From the NCBI RefSeq assembly GCF_003003795.1, contig NZ_PVWK01000160.1, forward strand, positions 1 through 64,000: a stretch of DNA of 64,000 nt, written 5' to 3'. The notes beneath the pieces were generated by a model that saw only the letters and a program-made list of their open reading frames with translations, did no database searches and was not told where the DNA came from. Below are positions 9,076-18,608 of the stretch, in pieces. The DNA comes from Stenomitos frigidus ULC18. Lineage in GTDB: Bacteria; Cyanobacteriota; Cyanobacteriia; Leptolyngbyales; Leptolyngbyaceae. Both the position numbers and the translations under genes were made by a program. Position 1 is the stretch's first letter. Each line of letters opens with the position of its first letter.

Positions 9076-10206
9076 ATGTCCGATCGCCTGCTTGCCGCTT
9101 ACGACTATGTTTTACCTGAGGCACTGATTGCTCAAACGCCGTGTGTTCCTCGCGATGGTGCGCGTTTACTGGTTGTGAAGGATCAGGTGCAGCATGGTCA
9201 TGCGATCGTGCGCACCTTACCTGACCTGCTGCGAGAGGGCGATTTGTTGGTGCTTAACAATACTCGCGTCATTCCAGCACGCCTCTACGGGCACAAACTG
9301 GGTGGGATGCCTGTGGAGGTGCTGCTGCTAGAGCCACAAGCAGGGGGCGATCGTGCTGCTGGTACAACGCATTGCTGGCTGGCGTTGGTCAAACCTGGTA
9401 AGCGGTTGAAGCCAGGTGCCACGATCGTCTTCAGCGGGCAAGACGCTAAAGAAAGTACGAGTGATCGCGTTTTGAGCGCAACGGTGATGGCGATCGATGC
9501 CGCAACGGGCGGGCGCATTTTGCAGTTTGATGTGCCAGCAGGAACGTTGTTAGACGAGTGGATTAACCAGTTGGGGCAGATGCCGTTGCCGCCCTATATT
9601 ACTCAAACCGAGGCGCATCCTGACCAATATCAGACGGTTTATGCCGATCGCCCTGGTGCGGTTGCTGCTCCGACTGCGGGGTTGCACTTTACCCCAGAGT
9701 TGCTGCAACGTCTGCAAGCGCAAGGCATTGAGCAGGCGTTTGTTACCCTGCATGTGGGGGTGGGCACCTTTCGCCCAGTAGAGGCAGAGACGATCACTGA
9801 TCACACGATGCATGCTGAGTGGATTGAAGTGCCACCAGAGACGGTCGCGAAAATTCAGCAAACAAAGGCGAAAGGGGGACGCATTATTGCAGTGGGCACG
9901 ACGGTTGTGCGATCGCTGGAGTCAGCGGTACAAAGCGGTATGATTCAGCCCTTTTGCGGCAAAAGCAACCTGTTTATCTATCCGGGCTATCAGTGGCAGG
10001 TGGTCGATGGTTTGATGACGAATTTTCACTTGCCGAAGTCCAGCCTGATGATGTTGGTCAGTGCGTTGATTGGGCGGCAGCGTCTGTTGGCTTTATATCA
10101 GATCGCGATCGCAGAGCAGTATCGCTTTTACTCTTTCGGCGATGCCATGCTGATTCTGCCAGAAGCGAGGGAGGAGAGGGATGAAAGGCTAAAGGATGAA
10201 GGATAA
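9076..10206 (+). CDS. queA: S-adenosylmethionine:tRNA ribosyltransferase-isomerase
   Basis: A 376-aa protein that transfers and isomerises the ribosyl part of SAM onto 7-aminomethyl-7-deazaguanine in tRNA, giving epoxyqueuosine in the queuosine pathway. It begins [14 protein letters not shown] and contains the signatures [15 protein letters not shown], the [12 protein letters not shown] segment and [13 protein letters not shown], then [11 protein letters not shown] and [18 protein letters not shown] near the C-terminus. Length is slightly above the usual 340-365 aa; the last residues ([12 protein letters not shown]) run into low-complexity repeat DNA, which may have extended the tail. No other queuosine gene is adjacent. 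Confidence 0.95.
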   Translation: MSDRLLAAYDYVLPEALIAQTPCVPRDGARLLVVKDQVQHGHAIVRTLPDLLREGDLLVLNNTRVIPARLYGHKLGGMPVEVLLLEPQAGGDRAAGTTHCWLALVKPGKRLKPGATIVFSGQDAKESTSDRVLSATVMAIDAATGGRILQFDVPAGTLLDEWINQLGQMPLPPYITQTEAHPDQYQTVYADRPGAVAAPTAGLHFTPELLQRLQAQGIEQAFVTLHVGVGTFRPVEAETITDHTMHAEWIEVPPETVAKIQQTKAKGGRIIAVGTTVVRSLESAVQSGMIQPFCGKSNLFIYPGYQWQVVDGLMTNFHLPKSSLMMLVSALIGRQRLLALYQIAIAEQYRFYSFGDAMLILPEAREERDERLKDEG

Positions 10207-10346
10207 GGGGTTAACGGAGAAAAGTTTTGAGTTTTGAGTTTTGAATTGTAAGAGCGGAGAGAGTAAAGAGAGTTTTGAGTTAAGCCTTTAGCCTTTCCCA
10301 CTCCCTACTCCCCACTCCCTATATTTTTAGCCTTTAGCCTTTCCTT
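10207..10346. repeat. low-complexity repeat spacer between queA and murD
   Basis: Composed of repeated words (GAGTTTTGAGTTTTGA, TTAGCCTTTAGCCTTTCC, ACTCCCTACTCCCCACTCCC). The two flanking genes converge here. No distinct terminator hairpin was identified. Confidence 0.6.
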
Positions 10347-11726
10347 TTACTGCAACTCCTGACAAAGCTCGCGGAAGTGATCGCCACGTTGTTCAAAGTT
10401 TTGGTATTGGTCGAAACTTGCGCAGGCGGGTGATAGGAGCACAACAGGAACTTGATACTGTTTGGCAAGTTCTGTCGATCGCGTGACGGCTCGTTCCATC
10501 GTTTTCACAATTTCGGCGTTGGCATAGCCGACCTGCTGCAAGCGTTGGGCAAACGCAGGTGCAGCGTTACCAATCAAGAGTACAGCGGCAGCGTTGGCCT
10601 GGATAGTCGCAATCCAGGCGTTGTCGTCGCCCTCTTTGGCTTCGCCACCAGCAATGAGAATGGCAGGATGCTTGACCGCAGAGAGACCGACTTCAGCCGC
10701 ATCGTAATTGGTTGCTTTGCTGTCGTTGATGAAGTCGATGCCCTGCCAGGTGCGAATGTGCTCCAGGCGATGCGGTACACCAGGGAAGGTGGCGATCGCG
10801 TGGGCGATCGCGTTCTTGTCAATGCCTGCCAGTTTTGCCGTTGCAATTGCCATCAAAAGGTTCTGCTGATTGTGCGCTCCTGGCATGCGTAACAGATTGG
10901 CGGGCATGATCAGTTCAGTAGGCGTCCGCACCCAGGCATCCTCAATGTAGAGACCTTGAGAGGGGTTGCCGACTAGCGTTGTCTTGCCGTTTACGCTGGT
11001 CCAACAGGCATCTGGATGCACAGGGGCAAGCTGCTGATTGCCTAAGTTTTGTAAGAACGGATCATCACCGTTGAAGACCTGTTGGCGGGACTGCTTGAGC
11101 AGATGCGACTTGATTTCGCAGTATCGTTCTAGCGTTTTATGACGACTGAGATGATCGGGTGTAAAAGTTGTCCAGACGCCGATGCGGGGCACGATCGAGG
11201 GTGAAGATTCGATTTGATAGCTACTGAGTTCCGCGATCGCCCAATCTGGTTTCTTGGCCTCTAGCGCCACTTCACAAGCGGCATAGCCAATGTTGCCAAA
11301 CGCGGGAGCATGTAACCCTGCGGCTTGAAAAATGGCAGCAATTAAGGCAGTCGTCGTGGTTTTACCATTCGTACCTGTAATGCCAACCCAGGGACAATCT
11401 TTCAGATGCTGCCATGCGAGTTCAGCTTCACCGATGGTTTCAATGCCCAGGTCTCTGGCGCGAACTAAGCCCGGTAGATCCCAGGGAACGCCAGGGCTAA
11501 CGACGATTCGCTGTAAAGACTCTGCTTGCAGCAGCTCTGCCCTATGAGGATCAAAGACTTCCTTCAGATGGACGGGGATGTTGTTGGCTGCAAGCTGCTG
11601 CTGCTGCTGGCGCAAGCTATCAGAGCTTCCAGAATCGCTAACGGTGACCTGCCATCCTTCGCGTTTGAGTAATCGAGCGGCTGCTATTCCTGATTTTCCA
11701 AGACCAATGACATACGCGTTGGGCAT
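10347..11726 (-). CDS. murD: UDP-N-acetylmuramoyl-L-alanine--D-glutamate ligase
   Basis: Adds D-glutamate to UDP-MurNAc-L-Ala in cytoplasmic peptidoglycan synthesis. From the preferred ATG the protein is 459 aa and opens [20 protein letters not shown], the Rossmann-like UDP-binding domain. The ATP loop [15 protein letters not shown] is near residue 115, GNIGYAA follows, and the C-terminal ligase domain has [13 protein letters not shown] with [11 protein letters not shown]. An ATG seven codons upstream (11747) is also possible; homologues usually begin at the shorter start. Length and motifs are normal. Confidence 0.95.
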   Translation of the reverse strand: MPNAYVIGLGKSGIAAARLLKREGWQVTVSDSGSSDSLRQQQQQLAANNIPVHLKEVFDPHRAELLQAESLQRIVVSPGVPWDLPGLVRARDLGIETIGEAELAWQHLKDCPWVGITGTNGKTTTTALIAAIFQAAGLHAPAFGNIGYAACEVALEAKKPDWAIAELSSYQIESSPSIVPRIGVWTTFTPDHLSRHKTLERYCEIKSHLLKQSRQQVFNGDDPFLQNLGNQQLAPVHPDACWTSVNGKTTLVGNPSQGLYIEDAWVRTPTELIMPANLLRMPGAHNQQNLLMAIATAKLAGIDKNAIAHAIATFPGVPHRLEHIRTWQGIDFINDSKATNYDAAEVGLSAVKHPAILIAGGEAKEGDDNAWIATIQANAAAVLLIGNAAPAFAQRLQQVGYANAEIVKTMERAVTRSTELAKQYQVPVVLLSPACASFDQYQNFEQRGDHFRELCQELQ

Positions 11727-11747
11727 AGCAGCGTCAAAGTTCCTCAT

Positions 11748-12157
11748 TTTGCATTTTTCATCGTACCGCTTAATGGTGGTTTGTCCGATCTCTGAAGCGA
11801 TCCGGCATCAGCAGTCAGCTATCAGCAGTCAGCTTTTGGTTGATAGCGGATAGCCGTCGAGAAGGATAATGGCGTTCATCACTGTCTTGGATCGCTATTG
11901 GTAGACAGCATGGATGCGTTAAGTCTCAAACTTCAAGAGGATGTCCAACCGATCACAAACGGTTAGGATTCGTAGGCTGTGTGCTGTAACCCTGTCTGTT
12001 GGCAAATAATTACACGCGCTAAACATGCTGGTTATCCGTACAAGGCGTTGCTTGAAGCGTCGATCGGCTGGCGATTATCATACTCAAAGGTGCTTTGGCT
12101 CGCCAGACTAGCGGTTCGGTGCAACCGTGTTCCACGTTTTAGAGATTATTGATCGTT
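11748..12157. other. intergenic region between murD and ftsH
   Basis: The divergent promoters of murD and ftsH must lie here. The murD side contains a short CATCAGCAGTCAGCTATCAG low-complexity repeat (about 11805-11840). The rest shows no gene, hairpin terminator or known operator. Confidence 0.5.
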
Positions 12158-14020
12158 ATGCCCATTAAAGAACAACCGAATTCTCCTCGCCCTCGCCTGA
12201 TCAGTAATATTTTTTTGGCGCTGATTGGTTTATCGCTGATCGTCAACTTTGCGTTGCCTATTTTTCTCGGACCTCAAATTCCTGGCGTCCCCTACAGTCT
12301 CTTCATTCATCAGGTGCAGGAAGGGGAAGTGGAGCGGGCGCAGGTCGGTCAAAACCAGATTCAATTTCAATTGAAAACTGCGGAAGGGCAACCTGGTCGA
12401 GTTTTTACAACCACACCGATCTTTGATTTGGAGTTGCCTAAGTTACTGGAAGCGAAGGGCGTTGAATTTGCTGCTGCGCCCCCACCCAAGAACGCTTGGA
12501 TTGGCAGTCTGCTCAGCTGGGTCATTCCGCCCTTAATCTTTGTCGCGATCTGGCAGTTCTTTATTCGACGCGGCGGCGGTGCGGGTGGCCCTCAGGGCGT
12601 GCTTTCCATTGGGAAGAGCAAAGCCAAAGTTTATGTCGAAGGAGAACCAGGAAAAGTCACCTTTGCTGATGTCGCTGGCGTAGAAGAAGCCAAGGCTGAG
12701 TTAGTGGAGATTGTCGATTTCCTTAAAACACCAGGACGCTACACACAAATTGGGGCACGCATTCCTAAAGGGGTGCTCTTAGTGGGGCCTCCAGGCACTG
12801 GAAAAACGCTGCTGGCAAAGGCGGTGGCTGGTGAAGCAGGCGTTCCGTTCTTCAGCATCTCTGGCTCAGAGTTTGTGGAGTTGTTTGTTGGGGTTGGTTC
12901 CTCACGTGTCCGTGATCTGTTTGATCAGGCCAAGAAGCAGGCTCCCTGTATTGTGTTTATCGATGAATTGGATGCGATCGGTAAGTCGCGGAACAGCGGT
13001 GGCTTCTACGGTGGCAATGATGAACGTGAACAGACATTGAATCAGTTGCTTGCTGAAATGGATGGCTTTGCTGTAGGTGAAGCAACCGTAATCGTGCTGG
13101 CAGCCACCAACCGTCCTGAAGTGTTAGATCCCGCGCTGTTGCGTCCTGGTCGGTTTGACCGTCAAGTGCTGGTCGATCGCCCAGACTTAGCCGGACGTGA
13201 ACTGATTCTCAAAATCCATGCTCAAAAAGTGAAGCTGGGTGAGGATGTCAATTTGAAGGCGATCGCCACTCGCACCCCTGGTTTTGCGGGAGCCGATCTG
13301 GCAAATCTAGTGAATGAAGCGGCGCTATTAGCGGCTCGTAATAAGCGGGAGACAGTCGCTCAGGAAGACTTTGCCGAAGCGATCGAGCGAGTCGTTGCGG
13401 GACTGGAGAAGAAGAGTCGTGTGCTCAACGAAAAAGAGAAGAAAATCGTGGCGTATCACGAGGTCGGTCATGCTCTGGTCGGCTCTCTGACGACTGGGAG
13501 CGGCAAAGTCGAGAAAATCTCGATCGTGCCTCGTGGTATGGCAGCACTGGGCTATACCTTACAGCTACCGACTGAAGATCGCTTCCTGATGGATGAAGCC
13601 GAGCTGCGAGGACAAATTGCAACTCTGCTGGGTGGACGGTCTGCTGAAGAAGTGGTGTTTGGCAGTATTACCACTGGCGCATCGAACGATTTGCAGCGGG
13701 CAACCGACCTGGCAGAGCGCATGGTGACGACCTATGGCATGAGCAAGGTGCTTGGTCCACTCGCATACCAGCAGGGGCAACAAGCGCAGTTTCTCGGTGA
13801 TGGTGCGCCCAATCCCCGCCGAGTGATGAGCGAAGAAACCGCACAAGCGATCGATCGCGAAGTGAAAGATATTGTGGAAACCGCGCATCAGCACGCGCTA
13901 CACATTATCCAGCTCAACAAGGACTTGCTGGAGACGATCGCGACTCAGCTTCTAGAAACTGAGGTGATTGAAGGCGAGAAGTTACACAAATTGCTGGATC
14001 AGGTTCAAGCCGCAGCTTAG
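12158..14020 (+). CDS. ftsH: ATP-dependent zinc metalloprotease FtsH
   Basis: A 620-aa membrane-anchored AAA protease. Two membrane helices (about 18-38 and 117-136) flank a lumenal/periplasmic domain. The AAA module has Walker A GPPGTGKT (210-217), Walker [12 protein letters not shown] and the second region of homology ([20 protein letters not shown]). The zinc site HEVGH (around 435) marks the protease domain. In cyanobacteria FtsH paralogues form hetero-hexamers that degrade damaged photosystem II D1 or regulators; which paralogue this is cannot be told. The ATG at 12158 is preferred over an in-frame TTG at 12149. A strong terminator follows. Confidence 0.95.
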   Translation: MPIKEQPNSPRPRLISNIFLALIGLSLIVNFALPIFLGPQIPGVPYSLFIHQVQEGEVERAQVGQNQIQFQLKTAEGQPGRVFTTTPIFDLELPKLLEAKGVEFAAAPPPKNAWIGSLLSWVIPPLIFVAIWQFFIRRGGGAGGPQGVLSIGKSKAKVYVEGEPGKVTFADVAGVEEAKAELVEIVDFLKTPGRYTQIGARIPKGVLLVGPPGTGKTLLAKAVAGEAGVPFFSISGSEFVELFVGVGSSRVRDLFDQAKKQAPCIVFIDELDAIGKSRNSGGFYGGNDEREQTLNQLLAEMDGFAVGEATVIVLAATNRPEVLDPALLRPGRFDRQVLVDRPDLAGRELILKIHAQKVKLGEDVNLKAIATRTPGFAGADLANLVNEAALLAARNKRETVAQEDFAEAIERVVAGLEKKSRVLNEKEKKIVAYHEVGHALVGSLTTGSGKVEKISIVPRGMAALGYTLQLPTEDRFLMDEAELRGQIATLLGGRSAEEVVFGSITTGASNDLQRATDLAERMVTTYGMSKVLGPLAYQQGQQAQFLGDGAPNPRRVMSEETAQAIDREVKDIVETAHQHALHIIQLNKDLLETIATQLLETEVIEGEKLHKLLDQVQAAA

Positions 14021-14050
14021 AAGCGGGAATAGATCCGATTTGGAAGACTC

Positions 14051-14089
14051 AATGTCCCTTGCTTACTTGTAGGCAGGGGACATTGTTTT
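14051..14089 (+). terminator. intrinsic terminator of ftsH
   Basis: Twelve-base stem (AATGTCCCTTGC at 14051-14062 against GCAGGGGACATT at 14073-14084, one G-T wobble), ten-base loop, then GTTTTGTT. Confidence 0.85.
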
Positions 14090-14163
14090 GTTAGGCGCAC
14101 TTCAGCCAGTGATTGAAAGTGCGCTAGGTTGACGATGCACCTAAAACGCGGCTGACTATACTG

Positions 14164-14943
14164 ATGTTCCTCTTTCTGGAAACGGCTTCTACCCCGATCA
14201 CACCGGTTGACTTGTGGGCAAAAACCAGCGGCACCTGGATCAACGTGGCTACGATTTTAGTTGGCACACTCTGCGGCTTGTTACTACGAAAAAGCTTACC
14301 TTTCGCAATGCAGCGGGTGATCACCCAAGGGGTGGGACTCGTAACGCTTTTTCTCGGTGTAACGATGGCGAGTAGTCTGCTCAAAGCTCAGACTGGACGA
14401 GTCGATGGAATCATTCTGGCACTTCTGGCGATCGTCTTTGGTGGCTTGCTGGGTGAAGGACTTCAGCTTGAAGAACATTTGTACACTCTGGGCGAATGGC
14501 TGAAAGCGCGCTTTAAAGGAGAAGGCAGTTTCACCGAAGGCTTCGTCGCTGCCAGTTTGTTGTTTTGCATTGGGCCAATGGCGATTATTGGCAGCCTCAA
14601 TAATGGCATCACCGGAGACAACACGGTCTTGACCATTAAGGCCACGATGGATGGACTTGCCGCGATCGCCCTCACCAGCAGCTACGGCATTGGCGTTGGC
14701 TTCTCCAGCCTCATGATTCTGCTCTATCAAGGTGGACTGTCACTGCTGGCAGGTCTTCTCCCTCAAATTATGGCAAACCCCACCACCAATCCCCACGTGC
14801 TCATCACCTCCGGCGTCGGCGGACTCATGATTTTAGGCATCGGCTTGAATTTACTCGATATCGCCAAAGTCAAAGTTGCGTCGTTTCTACCTGCTTTACT
14901 CATCGCGCCCTTACTCTATAGCCTTGCTAAATGGCTTACTTAG
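14164..14943 (+). CDS. DUF554 family membrane protein
   Basis: A 259-aa hydrophobic protein with about six to seven predicted membrane helices. It shows the family's signatures: GTWINVATILVGTLCGLLLR near the N-terminus, LLGEGLQLEEHL in the middle and FCIGPMAIIGSLNNGITGDN near 134-154, then SSYGIGVGFS. Some members elsewhere are annotated YdfK-like or as possible transporters, but no substrate is established. Starts at ATG 14164, about 75 bases after the ftsH terminator, so it has its own promoter. Confidence 0.85.
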   Translation: MFLFLETASTPITPVDLWAKTSGTWINVATILVGTLCGLLLRKSLPFAMQRVITQGVGLVTLFLGVTMASSLLKAQTGRVDGIILALLAIVFGGLLGEGLQLEEHLYTLGEWLKARFKGEGSFTEGFVAASLLFCIGPMAIIGSLNNGITGDNTVLTIKATMDGLAAIALTSSYGIGVGFSSLMILLYQGGLSLLAGLLPQIMANPTTNPHVLITSGVGGLMILGIGLNLLDIAKVKVASFLPALLIAPLLYSLAKWLT

Positions 14944-15092
14944 AACTGATTAATAAGTTGTTATCCCACTAGGCGATCTGGGAGCGAGCAGCTTGAAGAT
15001 TGTATAGGATAAATAAGTAATGCAAATAGGATCAGTTTCGCACAGCGTGGAATATTTCAAGGCAGTCAATTACTCTTAAGGACAAATCATAG

Positions 15093-15839
15093 ATGCGTCA
15101 TCTTCATGGAAGTAAAATTCTCCTTCTGCTACGGAATGGTATTGCAACTGATTGGGAGAGTTTGTGTGTTCAGTGTGGACTAGAAGCTGATCAAGACGGC
15201 ACCTTACAAGGGATACTCCGTCGTAGCCTCAACGAACTTCGTGAAGCTGGTCTTATAGAATTTACAACTGAAAAGAGAGATCGTTGGTGGCGCACCATTA
15301 GGGGTGAAATTAAAGTTTCACGACAATGGGAAGATATTCAGAACGCACTTGGAATTAGTCTGGCAGAAGTATCTAAGTTGGATTCCGATAGGTCGATGAT
15401 TGTGAAACCATACTTTGGGTTGCCAGACAAATCCATTAGCAGTGCTGATTTATTCGTTTTAATGCCATTTAAGCCGGAAATGAAGCCCCTATATGATGAT
15501 CACATCGTAAAAGTGGCGGACGATTTAAATTTAAGTGTTGCGCGTGGAGATGACTTCTTTACTGCTCATTCTGTAATGCTAGATGTTTGGAGCGCTATTT
15601 GTTCTGCAAAAGTGATAATCGCGGATTGTACAGGGCGGAATCCGAACGTTTTCTATGAAATCGGTCTTGGACATGTGTTAGGAAAGCCCGTCATCCTTAT
15701 TACGCAAAATAATGAAGATGTACCATTTGATGTAAAACATATGCGTTACATCCAGTATTCTTATACTCCACGAGGGATGCTAGAGTTTGAGAAACGCCTC
15801 GCCGAAACCATCAAAACTATCTTGCCAATTGAACGATAA
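15093..15839 (+). CDS. winged-helix-like + TIR/nucleoside deoxyribosyltransferase-like protein
   Basis: A 248-aa protein in two parts. Residues about 5-75 look like a winged helix (ILRRSLNELREAGLIEFTTE). Residues about 118-245 form a Rossmannoid TIR/nucleoside 2-deoxyribosyltransferase-like domain, with strand FVLMPF (121-126) and ADCTGRNPNVFYEIGLGH (177-194), in which Glu189 matches the nucleophilic glutamate of deoxyribosyltransferases. Related domains hydrolyse N-glycosidic bonds of nucleotides or NAD and occur in anti-phage and stress systems; here that is inference. The gene is AT-rich and contains no HIP1 octamer, unlike its neighbours, suggesting horizontal gain. RBS AAGGA lies ten bases before the ATG. 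No partner gene is adjacent. Confidence 0.75.
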   Translation: MRHLHGSKILLLLRNGIATDWESLCVQCGLEADQDGTLQGILRRSLNELREAGLIEFTTEKRDRWWRTIRGEIKVSRQWEDIQNALGISLAEVSKLDSDRSMIVKPYFGLPDKSISSADLFVLMPFKPEMKPLYDDHIVKVADDLNLSVARGDDFFTAHSVMLDVWSAICSAKVIIADCTGRNPNVFYEIGLGHVLGKPVILITQNNEDVPFDVKHMRYIQYSYTPRGMLEFEKRLAETIKTILPIER

Positions 15840-16023
15840 TTTTAAATTATCTAAAAGATTGTAGAGACTTGGCTGAAATGCGAGAACAACACCGCTGTTG
15901 CAGCGGGTTTCTAAAGGTTTCTAATGTAATTACAAAAGTTTTTAGTAGCTGTTGAAAAGCAACATTAGTTATTAGTTTTTAGAAAGAGCCATTATGCAGA
16001 AGTTTAGGATAGCGACGATACTC

Positions 16024-16320
16024 TTACTCTTTACCTTCTTCCCCACGCCTCAATCCCGCCAATTCAGCGGTGAGAAAATTGATAAACTGTCGCGCACTGC
16101 GGCCCGATCGCCCGTTATGTCGAGTCGCCCATTGCAGCGCCTGGAATTCCAACCCCTCTGAATCCAGCTGAATCCCCGCTTGCTTGGCGAGATGGTGGAT
16201 GATTTGCAAATAGGTCGTTTGATTAGCGGGCTCAAAGGTCAGCGTTAAGCCGAAGCGATCGCTGAACGAGAGCTTTTCCTGTAAGGTGTCCCAGGCATGG
16301 ACTTCATCGCCATCGCTGGG
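16024..16320 (-). pseudogene. C-terminal fragment of a DUF815-type AAA+ ATPase
   Basis: Reading leftwards from about 16320 the minus strand encodes DEVHAWDTLQEKLSFSDRFG, then LTLTFEPANQTTYL and QIIHHLAKQAGI, ending RSARQFINFLTAELAGL and a stop. This is the C-terminal third of the DUF815 predicted ATPase family (usually over 400 aa). The reading frame loses similarity at about 16320, where sequence of an unrelated PAS protein begins on the other strand. No start codon or Walker motifs remain. Confidence 0.75.
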
Positions 16321-16339
16321 AGGGGGGCGATCGCCCTCA

Positions 16340-16599
16340 GGAGACTGTTACGGGAGGGTGTGGTACTTCCAAGACATTACCGAACGCAAACGAGCCGAGG
16401 ACAAGCTCTATCAAAGCCAGGAACGCTACATCTTAACAACTCAAGCGGCCAAGGTTGGGGTATGGGAATGGAATCAACAAATCGGCGGCAGAAGATTCTT
16501 TTCAAAGATGGACGCGTCTTTGCTGCATACTTTGCTGGAATGACATCATCTACCGGCGAAAATGACGGTAGAATTTGGTACTTTCGGCTTTCCTGCTAA
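16340..16599 (+). pseudogene. fragments of a PAS-domain sensor kinase
   Basis: The plus strand first encodes GRVWYFQDITERKRAEDKLY and QSQERYILTTQAAKVGVWEWN, the junction between two PAS repeats. It then shifts frame to give FKDGRVFAAYFAGMTSSTGE and NDGRIWYFR, the end of a further PAS repeat. Most of one PAS domain is missing between the pieces, and neither the 5' part nor any kinase domain is present. It directly abuts the DUF815 fragment, so this is a rearrangement scar. Confidence 0.7.
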
Positions 16600-16634
16600 T
16601 AAAATGGCTCTCATGGCTGCTTCACTTACCCTTT

Positions 16635-17156
16635 TCACTGGCTCATCTGAGTCATATTGCCCCAGGCTGGCGCAGGCGGGGTAATGTGGGTAGGTGGCAT
16701 GGGTGCTCGCTGCGGTGCCGCTTGCGCGATCGTTGGGTAGCTGCTGATCTGCACAAAGCTGGGCGTAAACAGGAAAATATGCTCACCGATGCGCTCTTGA
16801 TGCCCATCAATAGCAAAGGCTGCCCCGGCTACAAAATCAACGCACCGCTGTGCCGCATCGGCATCCATCAAGCTCAGGTTTAAGATAATCGATCGCCGTT
16901 CACGTAACGCAGTAACCGCTTGAGGCATTTCCTCGAATGAGCGTGGCTCCATCAAGTACATTTCTGTATGCGCCATTTTGCGGTTTGGCATCCCCACCAC
17001 ATTATTGGGCGGCATGACTGGTTGCTGCATGGCATCCATCGTCTCAGAGGAATAATAGGCGGAACCGTCTTCTTCCTCGTACTCGTAGTCATATTCGTTT
17101 TCGTCGTAGCGATCCTCAAACCCAAATGAGTCCCATACGCGCCGAAAGATGTTCAT
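16635..17156 (-). CDS. sepF: cell division protein SepF
   Basis: A 173-aa SepF (DUF552, Cdv2/YlmF) protein; it bundles FtsZ filaments and tethers them to the membrane in organisms lacking FtsA, including cyanobacteria. It starts [17 protein letters not shown], an amphipathic helix suited to membrane binding. An acidic Tyr-rich linker ([13 protein letters not shown]) follows, then the core domain with [45 protein letters not shown] and FLFTPSFV. A Gly/Pro/Met tail ends it. Start chosen at 17156 because AAAGG lies about eight bases upstream. Confidence 0.93.
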   Translation of the reverse strand: MNIFRRVWDSFGFEDRYDENEYDYEYEEEDGSAYYSSETMDAMQQPVMPPNNVVGMPNRKMAHTEMYLMEPRSFEEMPQAVTALRERRSIILNLSLMDADAAQRCVDFVAGAAFAIDGHQERIGEHIFLFTPSFVQISSYPTIAQAAPQRAPMPPTHITPPAPAWGNMTQMSQ

Positions 17157-17568
17157 GACGACCAACCTTTAGATTAGTTCATGCGTTCCATCTTAGCCGA
17201 GGATCGCAATCTTCACCAGAGGTAATTTTTGATGCGGTGGTGGTGGCTTCGATTGTGCTGGCACTCGATCGTGGACAGTTCCGCTCAGACCGGATCAGGA
17301 CGGGCAGATTAACCGTTCGGCTAGAGCACCAAGACGATAAACAGCAGCTGCTGGCACTAGATTCGGGTCATACTCAGCTTTATACCTGGGTTTCTACACT
17401 GCCAAAAGCAGCTTGCACCAGCCCAAGTAATGGTTTTCTTAGAGGTTCCTGAACGCTTTCTAAGACGTTTTTCATCATGGGTTCAGGTACTTTGCGCATG
17501 ATAGTAGCTCAGCCTTAGCAGTGCTTTCGTGGCTGGATTAACTGACAACGCAGTAACAAAACAGAGAC
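17157..17568. other. intergenic region between sepF and msrB
   Basis: The two genes diverge here. An open frame on the plus strand (about 17237-17452) has no RBS or recognisable domain and is not called. No repeats or terminators seen. Confidence 0.45.
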
Positions 17569-18081
17569 ATGAAGAAGCGCTATTTTTTATGGGCTGGTAC
17601 AGCCATGATTGGCACAGCCGGGTTATCACGCTATTTTCCGGGAAGGGCGCGAGCTGAGATGACAACGACCCATGCTCAAACGACCAACAATGGCTTTGAG
17701 ATCACTAAACCAGAGCCAGAGTGGCGCAAAATCTTGACATCAGAGCAGTTTCAGGTGCTTCGCCAACAGGGAACGGAATTGCCGGGTACCAGTCCTCTCA
17801 ATCAGCAGCATGACAAAGGCACGTTTGCTTGTGCCGCGTGTGCTTTGCCGTTATTCACATCCACAGCTAAATTTGACAGCGGTACGGGCTGGCCCAGTTT
17901 TTATGCGCCCATTGAAGGCGCGATCGGCACCACAACCGATACCTCCTTCTTTATGACGCGTGTGGAGGTGCATTGCCGCCGCTGTGGCGGGCATTTGGGT
18001 CATGTGTTTGACGATGGGCCACAACCGACGGGAAAACGCTACTGTATGAACGGGGTAGCAATGAAATTTATTCCGGGCTGA
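17569..18081 (+). CDS. msrB: peptide-methionine (R)-S-oxide reductase, exported
   Basis: A 170-aa MsrB that reduces methionine-R-sulfoxide in proteins. Two CxxC zinc pairs (CAAC near residue 87 and CRRC near 136) and the catalytic cysteine in GKRYCMNGVAM are present, with the conserved GTGWPSFYAPI and GGHLGHVFDDGP segments. The first about 34 residues (KKRYFLWAGTAMIGTAGLS then a basic patch and ARA-E) form a signal peptide, so it probably acts outside the cytoplasm. The cytosolic form lacks such a leader. Confidence 0.92.
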   Translation: MKKRYFLWAGTAMIGTAGLSRYFPGRARAEMTTTHAQTTNNGFEITKPEPEWRKILTSEQFQVLRQQGTELPGTSPLNQQHDKGTFACAACALPLFTSTAKFDSGTGWPSFYAPIEGAIGTTTDTSFFMTRVEVHCRRCGGHLGHVFDDGPQPTGKRYCMNGVAMKFIPG

Positions 18082-18608
18082 GCCAGCTTCGAGCGAGGGA
18101 CGATCGATTTCAGTGGATGATGCCTGCCCAAAGTCTGAAGCGGCTAGAAGCAACAGTTTGAGGCAGCACGCTTTAAAGGGCTAAAGATAGTCAAAAAAAT
18201 GCCTGACCCTAATAAGCCCCCAGGGTCAGGCAATCTGCCTGTAAGGACGCATTTCTAAACGCAAAAGCTAAACGAACATAGTTGCCCCCTATAGCTGTCT
18301 AGCTTTCCCGAGTGCGTTCCTCAGATCTATATCAATTCTGGTTTCTCTGCTTGCTAAAACCATCCGATATAGTACTCAAATTAAGGCAAAGATTAGCCTC
18401 AGCGTTTCTTTCTAAGTCCGTAGATCCACGCTTTCTAACAGGAGAGGGCTTCGTTGCCTGCAGCCTTTCAAACGTTTGTGCACGGGCTCAGGTGCAGAGC
18501 CAAGGCGATACGGCATACGAATGGGACATCCCTCTATGGCAAGCGAGCGTTGCACCGATCACGATATTAGAAGTGCATGAGTTGATTGTGCGGCGCGCGA
18601 TCGACCAA
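18082..18608. other. intergenic region between msrB and the MetX-like gene
   Basis: The two genes converge. Apart from the terminator at 18193-18232 no feature is supported. The open frame on the plus strand that enters the MetX-like gene is an antisense shadow. Confidence 0.5.
18193..18232 (-). terminator. intrinsic terminator, minus strand
   Basis: Perfect 11-base stem (TGCCTGACCCT at 18200-18210 against AGGGTCAGGCA at 18222-18232) with an 11-base loop. On the minus strand it is followed by seven T. It would end transcripts of the MetX-like gene, whose stop codon is about 375 bases upstream. Confidence 0.85.

Noticed and set aside
17237-17452. 71-aa open frame upstream of msrB
   Set aside because: No RBS, no recognisable domain, and unlike any neighbour.
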